A stretch of DNA of 44,064 nucleotides from Chloroflexota bacterium (GTDB lineage Bacteria; Chloroflexota; Chloroflexia; Thermomicrobiales; JADLAZ01), in the NCBI GenBank assembly GCA_020849725.1, contig JADLAZ010000237.1, forward strand, positions 1-44,064, given 5' to 3'. Positions within the stretch are counted from its first letter, which is position 1. Each line of letters starts with the position of its first letter. This document shows, piece after piece, positions 15,117-21,926 of this stretch. The notes beneath the pieces are model-generated. The model had not been told where the DNA came from, searched no databases, and saw only the letters and a program-made list of their open reading frames with translations. The position numbers were made by a program, and so were the translations under genes.

Positions 15117-15395
15117 ATGTCGACCAAAGTGATCCTGCACCTGAGCGGGGAGGACCCGATCCTGGCGGAAATGGCGGCCTTGCCCGGCCCAGCCGACCAG
15201 TTCATCACCGTCCTCAACCCACGGAAGCGGGACGGCAAGGCGCTGCACTATCTCACCGACGGCGCGACCTCGTTCCTGTACCCGCTGGCGCGCATCAGCT
15301 TCATCGAGATCATGGGCGGCGAGGAGGAGACCGCCAAGAATCAGACCAGCCTGATCGCGTTCTTCCGCGAAGATGCGCTGCCCAAGCGCCGCTGA
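15117..15395 (+). CDS. Conserved-looking hypothetical protein, 92 residues
   Basis: Start ATG 15117 is fixed by AAAGGAG six bases upstream. The sequence looks like a compact beta-rich fold: KVILHLSGEDPILAEM, then FITVLNPRKRDGKALHYL, FLYPLARISFIEIM and an acidic GGEEE, ending FFREDALPKRR. No catalytic motif, signal peptide or membrane helix is seen and I do not recognise a family. It follows the kinase gene by 45 bases on the same strand and may be co-expressed. Confidence 0.7.
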   Translation: MSTKVILHLSGEDPILAEMAALPGPADQFITVLNPRKRDGKALHYLTDGATSFLYPLARISFIEIMGGEEETAKNQTSLIAFFREDALPKRR

Positions 15396-15468
15396 CGCGA
15401 CCTGGCCGCCGCCCGGGCAGCCACACACTCGTGGCCGGCACGGCGGCTCATACCGAGCGTGACGCCGG

Positions 15469-15750
15469 TTAGCGAACCGCCTCGTCCTTCGCCGCGGGCG
15501 GAGCGGGCGTTGCCGGGCGCGCATCGGCCGGAAGATCGGCCGCCGTGGCGGCGGTCGAACCGGTGGCCTTGGCCTCAGTTGCGGCCTTGCCGTCGATGTC
15601 CTTATTGGCCTCCGCGATCTCGGTCTTGAAGCCGCGGATGCTCTTGCCCAGCGAACTGCCGATCTCCGGCAGCTTGCCCGCGCCAAAGATGACGACGACG
15701 ATCACGAGAATAATTGACAGCTCGACCCATCCGAGATTGAACGGCAACAT
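15469..15750 (-). CDS. tatA: Sec-independent translocase protein TatA
   Basis: A 93-residue protein with the TatA layout: a short N-terminus, one membrane helix (WVELSIILVIVVVIFGAGKLPEI, split around residues 8-30), the FGAGKLPE hinge, an amphipathic helix (SSLGKSIRGFKTEI) and an Ala/Pro-rich tail. TatA forms the pore-like oligomer that exports folded twin-arginine substrates. ATG 15750 is chosen because AGGAGGAG lies before it. An upstream in-frame start at 15810 adds a non-conserved extension. No tatC is in the window. The lipoprotein at 40.6 kb has a twin-arginine signal and is a possible client. Confidence 0.9.
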   Translation of the reverse strand: MLPFNLGWVELSIILVIVVVIFGAGKLPEIGSSLGKSIRGFKTEIAEANKDIDGKAATEAKATGSTAATAADLPADARPATPAPPAAKDEAVR

Positions 15751-15878
15751 GCGCGCTACTCCTCCTGTGCCTGGCCCCGCCGCGAGCCTCTCCGCCACGA
15801 CCGCCGGCATCCACGGACTGGCGACCAGATCGTCCCGCCTCCGGCGCTCAACGGTCTGCCGGTTCTGCGAGCGAGCCT

Positions 15879-15884
15879 AGTATA
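15879..15884 (-). promoter_or_regulatory. Candidate tatA -10 element
   Basis: TATACT on the minus strand in an otherwise GC-rich stretch, about 130 bases before the ATG. The -35 is unclear. Confidence 0.3.
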
Positions 15885-15999
15885 CCGCCCGCGGGTGGGC
15901 CGAACCAGACGGCGCGCGGCCGTTCCACCGTCTGCTACGCGGCAGCCCAGGATTGGGATCTGCCGCGCCGGCCTGGCACGACCGTCAGTCATCAGGCAT

Positions 16000-16014
16000 A
16001 CTGATTCTATCAGT
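16000..16014. promoter_or_regulatory. Palindrome upstream of the subtilase gene
   Basis: ACTGAT-TCT-ATCAGT, a perfect 6-bp inverted repeat with a 3-base centre, about 78 bases before the start. The AT-rich setting (CATACTGATTCTAT) suggests promoter or operator sequence, but no clean -35/-10 pair can be assigned. Confidence 0.35.
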
Positions 16015-16091
16015 CGGGCAGTCTCAGTGTGTGCGTTGCCGGTCACGATCGTGGTGCGACCCTGGTGCGCTGAAGACCCAAGGCGGAGAGC

Positions 16092-18278
16092 ATGGTGCGT
16101 CGCGCCCTCATGGCGGTCTGGTCGAGCGTGCTGGTGGCGCTGCTGGTGCTGGCGCTCATCGACGTGCCCGCGCCGGCCGGGGCCGCCGACCCACCAGCGC
16201 GGGTGGACATCGGGCGCGCCGGGCCGCCGCCGCGCCCGGCTCACCGTCGGCTGGATGGCGCGTTGAACGAGGCCGTCGCCCGTGGTAGCGCCCGCTCCCC
16301 GGCGACCGGGCGCCCGATCGTGCCGGTGACGGCCGGCGACGCGGTAGCCGTGTCGGTGCGGGTGCGGAGCGCCCCGGACGCGATCACCCGCTGGCTAGCC
16401 GCGCGCGGCGGCCGGGTGGCCAACATCGGCGCCGGGGTGATCGAGGCCGACGTGCCCGTGGCCGCGCTGGTGGATCTGTCTAACCAGCCCGGCGTGATCG
16501 GGGTGGTGTCGATCGTCCCGCCGGCGCCGGTCGTGGTCAGTCAGGGCGTCGCTGGCCATGGCGCCACCGCCTGGCACACTGGCGGGGTCACCGGCGCGGG
16601 CGTCAAGGTCGGCATCATCGATCTCGGCTTCCAGGGCTATGCCGGGCGCATCGGCACGGAGGTGCCGGCACCGGCCGCTGTGCGTTGCGTCGTCGCTGTC
16701 GGCGTGGTCAGCGACAGCCTGTCGGCCTGCGAGAACGGCGAGGTCCACGGCACCGGGGTGGCCGAAGTCGTCGCCGATGTCGCGCCCGGCGCAACGCTCT
16801 ACCTGGCGACCGTCTACTCCGGCCTCGATATGCAGCAGGCGGTCGACTGGCTGCTGGACCAGGGCGTGCACGTCATCAATCACTCGGCTATTTGGGTCTG
16901 GAGCGGGCCGGGCGACGGCACCTCGCCGTTCACCGACAGTCCGCTCCGCAGTGTCGATCGCGCCGTCACCGGTGGGGCAGTCTGGACCAGCGCCGCCGGC
17001 AACCAGGCCCAGCGCACCTGGCGCGGTGTCTACACCGATGCCAACAGCGACGGCTACGTCGAGTTCTCCCCAGGTGAGGATGTCCGCTGGGTATCGCTCA
17101 CCGCCGGGGTGCAGACCGTCATCTACGCGCGCTGGGACGACGCCTGGGGCGGCGCGGCCAGCGACATCGGCCTCTACCTAGTCGACGGCGCGACTGGGAC
17201 ATCGGTCGCTGGCAGCGATGCGATCCAGGACGGCGGTCCCGATGATATCCCCCGCGAAGTCCTCGTCTTTACGCCCAGTGTCAGCGGCATCTATGGCCTG
17301 ACACTCCTGCATCGGGCCGGTCCGGCGCCGGCCTGGCTGCAGGTGCAGTCGTTCCGCACCTCGCTGGCCCCGACCAGCAGCAGCTTCAGCCTGGGTGAGC
17401 CGGCCGACAACGCCAGCGCCGGCATGCTGGCCGTCGGCGCCAGCCCCTGGCACACCACCACGACCGTCGAGAGCTTCAGCAGCACCGGCCCGACGACCGA
17501 CGGCCGCCACAAGCCCGACCTGGTCGCCGTTGACGGCGTCGCCAACGCCACCTACGGCAGCTTCTACGGCACCAGCGCCGCCGCGCCGCACGTCGCCGGG
17601 CTGGCCGCGCTCCTGCGCCAGGCGCGGCCAGCCGACACCCCGGCGCAGATCGCCACGACGCTGCTGGCCAGCGGGCTGCCGCGCAACGGCTTCCCCGGCA
17701 ACGAGCCGTGGGGCTTCCAGTTCGCGGCGCTGCCGTCGCCACCGGCTTCACCAACCCCGACACCGACCATCACGCCGACATCAACGACCACGGGGACGGC
17801 GACGCGCACGCCGACCGTCACGCGCACCCCGACCGTCACCAGGACGCCGACGCCGACGCGCACTCCCACCAAAACGCGCACGCCGACGAAGACGCCGACC
17901 AACACGCGCACACCGACGCCGACGCGCACTGCTACCGCGACGCGCACACCGCCCTCCGGCGGCGGCGCCCCGACCGCTACCCCGACGCCCACGCCGTCGT
18001 CGGTCCCTGGCGCCGGCCCGGTCGTGACGGTCCACACGCCCGCCGACGACGCCACGCTGCCGCCCTACGGCGGCATCCAGATCAACGCCAGCGCCAGCGA
18101 CCCGACCGGCATCGCCACGCTCCGCATCTACGGCGACGGCGCGCTGCTCAAGACCTGTGCCAGGACGACCACCTGCATCGCCTGGTGGAATCCACCGCGC
18201 GGCGTTCATACTCTCCTGGTCACGGCGACGAACCCGGTCGGGCAGTTGGGCACTGCCAGCGTCACCGTCACGCGCTAG
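16092..18278 (+). CDS. Secreted subtilisin-like serine protease (S8) with Thr-Pro linker
   Basis: A 728-residue exported protease. An N-terminal signal peptide (hydrophobic core about residues 8-24, AGA near 29-31) is followed by a propeptide-like region (about 70-150) and the S8 domain. The triad is D177 (VGIIDLGF), H219 (EVHGTGVA) and S495 (GTSAAAPHVAG), with oxyanion N304 (SAAGNQ). A 100-residue insert between N304 and S495 looks like a beta-sandwich. A Thr/Pro/Arg-rich linker of repeated RTPTxT units (about 555-640) leads to a C-terminal Ig-like domain (about 650-728) with one Cys pair. The layout suggests release or surface tethering and extracellular peptide hydrolysis. The SD is GGCGGAGAG. 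Confidence 0.93.
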   Translation: MVRRALMAVWSSVLVALLVLALIDVPAPAGAADPPARVDIGRAGPPPRPAHRRLDGALNEAVARGSARSPATGRPIVPVTAGDAVAVSVRVRSAPDAITRWLAARGGRVANIGAGVIEADVPVAALVDLSNQPGVIGVVSIVPPAPVVVSQGVAGHGATAWHTGGVTGAGVKVGIIDLGFQGYAGRIGTEVPAPAAVRCVVAVGVVSDSLSACENGEVHGTGVAEVVADVAPGATLYLATVYSGLDMQQAVDWLLDQGVHVINHSAIWVWSGPGDGTSPFTDSPLRSVDRAVTGGAVWTSAAGNQAQRTWRGVYTDANSDGYVEFSPGEDVRWVSLTAGVQTVIYARWDDAWGGAASDIGLYLVDGATGTSVAGSDAIQDGGPDDIPREVLVFTPSVSGIYGLTLLHRAGPAPAWLQVQSFRTSLAPTSSSFSLGEPADNASAGMLAVGASPWHTTTTVESFSSTGPTTDGRHKPDLVAVDGVANATYGSFYGTSAAAPHVAGLAALLRQARPADTPAQIATTLLASGLPRNGFPGNEPWGFQFAALPSPPASPTPTPTITPTSTTTGTATRTPTVTRTPTVTRTPTPTRTPTKTRTPTKTPTNTRTPTPTRTATATRTPPSGGGAPTATPTPTPSSVPGAGPVVTVHTPADDATLPPYGGIQINASASDPTGIATLRIYGDGALLKTCARTTTCIAWWNPPRGVHTLLVTATNPVGQLGTASVTVTR

Positions 18279-18350
18279 CGACCGCGCCAGATAGCGCCGC
18301 CGCCGACAATCCCAGTGCCGACCCCAGTCTTGCCTCGATCGCACCGACCA

Positions 18351-18791
18351 TCATTGCCCTCCCGCCTCCAGCAGCGCCTTGAGCCGGGCCAGGTCCAGCT
18401 CGAGCTGGCGCTGGGCAGCCTTGCCGGCGACGGCCTCGCCCAGCCGCAGCACGCCGCGCGCCGCGCCGTCGAGGCGCACCGTCAGCACGGCGCCGCCGTC
18501 GACGGCCGTGAACAGCCGGCAGCCAGTCGATTCAAGCGGCCCGCCGGTGGCGCGCACGCAGGCGCGCGCGTTCTCTTCGTAGTCGATGACCTCGCCGGTC
18601 GTCGTGAACTGCTGACCCAGGAAGCGTACCGTGTGGCGGAAGCGCAGCCCGACGCCGCGCACATCGGGTGTCAGGATCTCGGTGGCCACGATCGGGTCGT
18701 TCCAGGCAGCGTCGTTGACCGGGTCAGCGGCAAAGGCGAAGACCTCAGCCAGCGGCCGGGCAATGACGATGGCGGCCTCGACGTGGACCAT
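18351..18791 (-). CDS. SRPBCC/polyketide-cyclase-like protein
   Basis: A 146-residue START/Bet v1-like protein with a hydrophobic ligand cavity. Typical features are the opening VEAAIVIARPLAEVFAFAAD, the NDAAWNDPIV stretch near residue 30, a central beta-sheet, and a long C-terminal helix (GKAAQRQLELDLARLKALLE). The ligand cannot be predicted. It lies nine bases after the SDR gene on the same strand and is probably the last gene of the 20.6-18.3 kb leftward set. Confidence 0.8.
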   Translation of the reverse strand: MVHVEAAIVIARPLAEVFAFAADPVNDAAWNDPIVATEILTPDVRGVGLRFRHTVRFLGQQFTTTGEVIDYEENARACVRATGGPLESTGCRLFTAVDGGAVLTVRLDGAARGVLRLGEAVAGKAAQRQLELDLARLKALLEAGGQ

Positions 18792-18799
18792 GCTAGCCC

Positions 18800-19531
18800 C
18801 TACCCGGCGGTGCCGGCAACGCGCCAGACCGCGCCGACGACGTAGGTGATCTCGTCCGAGCAGAGCACACCGATGACCTCGGCCACCTCGGCCGGGTCCG
18901 CGTAGCGACCGATGGCGACACCCGGCGGGTTGGCCAGATACTCTGGCGTGAAGCGCGGCACAATCATGTCGGTCAGCGCCCGCCCCGGCTCGACACAGTT
19001 GGCCAGGATGCCCTGTTTGGCGTAGCTGTTGGCGATCGAGTTCATCAGCGCGACGACGCCGGCCTTGGAGATGGCGTAGGGCGCCAGTGCCGGCACGCCG
19101 TGGCGCGCATTAGAAGTGATCGTCACCAGACGGCCCCACTGCTGTGCCAGCATCGCCGGCAGCACCGCCCGGCAGCAGTGCCACACACCGGTCAGGTTGA
19201 TGCCCAGGATGCGCGCGTACTCGCTGTCCGGAGTCTCCAGGAAGGGTGTCTCCGTGCCCAACACAGCGGCGCAGTTGACCAGGATGTCCAGTCGGCCGAA
19301 GTGCGCCAGCGTCGCCGCCACCATCGCCTCGACCGCAGCGTGGTCGGCCACGTCGGTCGGCACATACAGCGCCCGTCGGCCCAGCGCCTCGATCTCCGGC
19401 ACGACCGTCGCGCCGAAATCGCCCACCTCGGCGATGACGACGTCGCGACCGTCGCGGGCCAGCCGCAGCGCCGCCGCCCGGCCGATGCCGCGCCCGCCGC
19501 CGGTCACGATCGCCACGCGCGCCGTGCCCAT
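18800..19531 (-). CDS. Short-chain dehydrogenase/reductase
   Basis: A 243-residue classical SDR. The NAD(P)-binding loop is TGGGRGIG (residues 10-17), NCAA stands in place of the usual NNAG near 86-89, and Ser precedes the catalytic YAISK near 152-156. Its ATG follows the stop of the mannonate-dehydratase-like gene with no gap (TGAATG), implying translational coupling. In Bacillus the mannonate oxidoreductase partner of UxuA is an SDR, so this gene may make or use fructuronate/mannonate-type acids. That is inference from context. Confidence 0.88.
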   Translation of the reverse strand: MGTARVAIVTGGGRGIGRAAALRLARDGRDVVIAEVGDFGATVVPEIEALGRRALYVPTDVADHAAVEAMVAATLAHFGRLDILVNCAAVLGTETPFLETPDSEYARILGINLTGVWHCCRAVLPAMLAQQWGRLVTITSNARHGVPALAPYAISKAGVVALMNSIANSYAKQGILANCVEPGRALTDMIVPRFTPEYLANPPGVAIGRYADPAEVAEVIGVLCSDEITYVVGAVWRVAGTAG

Positions 19532-20518
19532 TCAGGCCGCTCCCTTGTCGGTCTCGATGACGGCACGCAACAGGCCCATCAGGTAGCCGGTGGCATAGGC
19601 CCGGCCGCGCTCGTGCCAGCCCTCATCGCCGACCATCTGCGGCACGTGGTCGTCGAGCAGGCAGCCGGTGAAGCCGACATCCTTCAGCGTGCGCATGACG
19701 GTCGTCACATTGAAGTTGCCCTCGCCGATGAAGCACTCGGCAAATCGGTCGCCGGTGCCCTGCACGTCACGGAAGTGGACATAGCCGATCTGGTTGCGCG
19801 GGCCGAAGTGACGGATGCCGCGCAGCACATTCGCTTCGCCGCCCATCTCCGACCAGCAGCCGAGGCACAGCAGCAGCGCCCAGGCCGGGCTGCGACCGAA
19901 GCGCTCCTCGGCCCGCGCGAAGCCCTCGAAGCTGCTGAAGATGCGCGCCACACCGCCAATGGCCGCGCCGGGCGGGTCATCGGGATGGAGCGTCAGCCGC
20001 ACCCCGGCCGCCTCGGCCACTGGCAGCACCGCTTCCATGAAGTAGCAGTAGTTGGCCCAGACCTCGTCGGCGCTGATCTCCCGGCCGTAGGTCAGCGCCG
20101 CCGGGTCGACCCGCGCACGGTCGAAGACGGTCACCGGTGCGCCGCCGCGGCCCGGCTCGGTGCTGGTCCGGTAGAGCGGGTCGGCCCGAAAATTGTAGCC
20201 GAGCATAGGCACGCCCGCCTCGCCCATCGCGCGCAGCGTTGCCTGGAGATGCTCCAATTCCTCGTCGCGGCCCGGCTCGCCCAGCCGCGTCTTCATCCAG
20301 AAGGAGTGTGGCACGCTGAGCGCCTCCAGCCGCAGGCCATAGCGCTCGACCCACTCGCGCAAGCGGACCAGATCGGCGGTCTGCCAGCGGCGGTCGCCCG
20401 GCACACTGGTCGGCCCCTGGATCACAACGCCGGCGCAGCCCATTTGCGCCGCGTAGCGCAGGTGGTCATCCGTCGTGTTGGCCGGCACGCCAATGGACAC
20501 CCGCATCGTCGCCGGCAT
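19532..20518 (-). CDS. D-mannonate dehydratase-like TIM-barrel enzyme
   Basis: A 328-residue protein resembling UxuA-type and xylose-isomerase-like TIM barrels. Family marks include GAGVPMLGYNFRAD-like text at about residues 100-113, LHPDDPPGAAIGG near 200 (the UxuA HPDDPP metal-site loop) and YVHFRDVQGT followed by FAECFIGEGNFN near 250-275. UxuA dehydrates D-mannonate to 2-keto-3-deoxygluconate using Mn2+ or Fe2+. Some bacteria use related barrels on other acid sugars. AAAGGAGACAGCC precedes the ATG. It is directly coupled to the SDR gene. Confidence 0.78.
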   Translation of the reverse strand: MPATMRVSIGVPANTTDDHLRYAAQMGCAGVVIQGPTSVPGDRRWQTADLVRLREWVERYGLRLEALSVPHSFWMKTRLGEPGRDEELEHLQATLRAMGEAGVPMLGYNFRADPLYRTSTEPGRGGAPVTVFDRARVDPAALTYGREISADEVWANYCYFMEAVLPVAEAAGVRLTLHPDDPPGAAIGGVARIFSSFEGFARAEERFGRSPAWALLLCLGCWSEMGGEANVLRGIRHFGPRNQIGYVHFRDVQGTGDRFAECFIGEGNFNVTTVMRTLKDVGFTGCLLDDHVPQMVGDEGWHERGRAYATGYLMGLLRAVIETDKGAA

Positions 20519-20544
20519 GGCTGTCTCCTTTCATCGTTCGGGGA

Positions 20545-20580
20545 TGAAACCACGCCGGAAGGCGTCCATGCGCGGTTTCA
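20545..20580 (-). other. Structured leader of the mannonate-dehydratase-like gene
   Basis: TGAAACC (20545-20551) and GGTTTCA (20574-20580) can pair around an inner ACGCC/GGCGT stem with a GGAA loop on the plus strand. It sits between two same-strand genes, about 25 bases before the next ATG. It could be a terminator without T-tract, an operator, or an RNA control element. Confidence 0.35.
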
Positions 20581-20603
20581 CTCGTGATCCGTCGTGATGT
20601 CAC

Positions 20604-21218
20604 TCAGGCGTGGTCGATCCAGGTTTCGGAGAAGGCCAGGAAGGCCGACGTGCCCGGCCGGCCGAACATCGAGCGTGGGATCGGCTGTCCACCGCCGTCG
20701 ACGCCGTTGACGATGATGCGCGCACCGCCGGCGACGACGAAGACTGAATACAGGTCGTGCGCGCCGGTTGGCGTCTGCGCTGGCGGCATGGCCGCCAGGA
20801 AGGTGTCGCCCAATCCGCTCCACTCCAGTGCAATGTCGAGGCCCGGTCCCTGGACGATCTCACGCCAGGTCGAGCGGGTGTCGCCCTCGGAGCGCCAGAT
20901 CGCGGCCGGCCGCAGTGGCAGCGTCGCCAGCGCCGGGTTGCCCTGAAAGGCGCCGAAGCGGGCAACGAAGTGGTCGATCAGGTAGCGGGCCAGCGGTTCG
21001 TTGTCGGTGGCGCAGAAGTTCGGCCGCTCGGCCGTGCCAGGACCGGTCGGATCGAGCATGACGAGGGCGGCGTGACCGCGCCCGTGCGGCGAGATGACGA
21101 CGCGAAAGAAGGTCGCCAACGCGGTCCAGGGACCGTCGGCGCGCTCCTTCAGATACATGCCGGGGTTCTCGCCACTCCAGGCGACCGGCGTGCCAATGGT
21201 CAGACTCGACGTGGACAT
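20604..21218 (-). CDS. Hypothetical protein, 204 residues
   Basis: No family recognised. The sequence is Trp/Phe/Gly-rich and looks beta-rich: GENPGMYLKERADGPW, VVISPHGRGHAALVML, RPNFCATDNEPLARYL, DLYSVFVVAGGARIIVNG. No signal peptide, membrane helix or catalytic signature stands out. GAGGAGAAGC before the ATG makes translation credible. It heads the leftward group with the mannonate-dehydratase-like, SDR and SRPBCC genes, so a role in the same small-molecule pathway is possible. Confidence 0.7.
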   Translation of the reverse strand: MSTSSLTIGTPVAWSGENPGMYLKERADGPWTALATFFRVVISPHGRGHAALVMLDPTGPGTAERPNFCATDNEPLARYLIDHFVARFGAFQGNPALATLPLRPAAIWRSEGDTRSTWREIVQGPGLDIALEWSGLGDTFLAAMPPAQTPTGAHDLYSVFVVAGGARIIVNGVDGGGQPIPRSMFGRPGTSAFLAFSETWIDHA

Positions 21219-21440
21219 CGATTGCTTCTCCTCTGTGCCGTCGCCGGTGGCGGCGCGGCGTCACGCGGTTGGATCCGCCGGCAGGATGCGCGCGACAGCG
21301 TAGCACAGCCGTGGGGCTGGTGCGTCCGATGCCGATGTCGCCGTGGCCGCGATTGTGCGAACGGAGGCGGTGCATCCCGGTCGGGTGCATGCTTGGATGA
21401 GAGCATGACAGTGCGACCGGTATCACAGGAGGGCGCCGTG

Positions 21441-21842
21441 ATGGACCTCGAGACGCACGTCACTGACTGGAGTGAGCATCAACCGATCGAGGCCGTGATG
21501 GACGGTATGGACGTTATCGACGCGACCGGTGAGCGCATCGGCACGGTGGCGCTAATCGAGATGGGCGACCCAGGCGCGGCGACGAGCGAGGGGAACCGCC
21601 TGCAGGACCAGGGCATTCTAAGTGACCTCGGCATGGCGCTGGTGGGTGACGTGCGCGAGCCAGACGTCGACTCTGGCGCGCGTCCCCTGCTGTTGCGCGT
21701 CGGCTTCGTCAAGATCGATGTCAGGGGCTTATTCGCCCGCGACCTGTACGCGCGCGGCGATCAGGTGGCCGCTGTTGAAGGCAAGACGGTCCACCTGAGC
21801 GTGGCGCGAGATGAGCTCTTCGAGGCCGGCGGCGAGCAATAG
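21441..21842 (+). CDS. PRC-barrel/DUF2171-like protein
   Basis: A 133-residue protein with a beta-barrel-like pattern: VMDGMDVIDATGERIGTV near residues 17-34 matches the GMxVxxxDGExIGxV opening of PRC-barrel and DUF2171 proteins. Strands at LLLRVGFVKIDV and VHLSVARDEL close the barrel. Such domains are adaptor or stress-associated modules, and the function here is unknown. AGGAGGG seven bases before ATG 21441 fixes the start. Confidence 0.65.
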   Translation: MDLETHVTDWSEHQPIEAVMDGMDVIDATGERIGTVALIEMGDPGAATSEGNRLQDQGILSDLGMALVGDVREPDVDSGARPLLLRVGFVKIDVRGLFARDLYARGDQVAAVEGKTVHLSVARDELFEAGGEQ

Positions 21843-21926
21843 CGCCGGGGCCGTTCACAGCCTGCCTCGCTACGGTGCGGAGGAGCGGCTGGTTCGCCGG
21901 TCACGGGGCCGTGTCTGCCCCGTTGC

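Noticed and set aside
17750..17990. Tandem-repeat DNA resembling a repeat array
   Set aside because: It encodes the Thr/Pro linker of the subtilase in frame. Units vary in length and sequence and there are no spacers, so it is not CRISPR.
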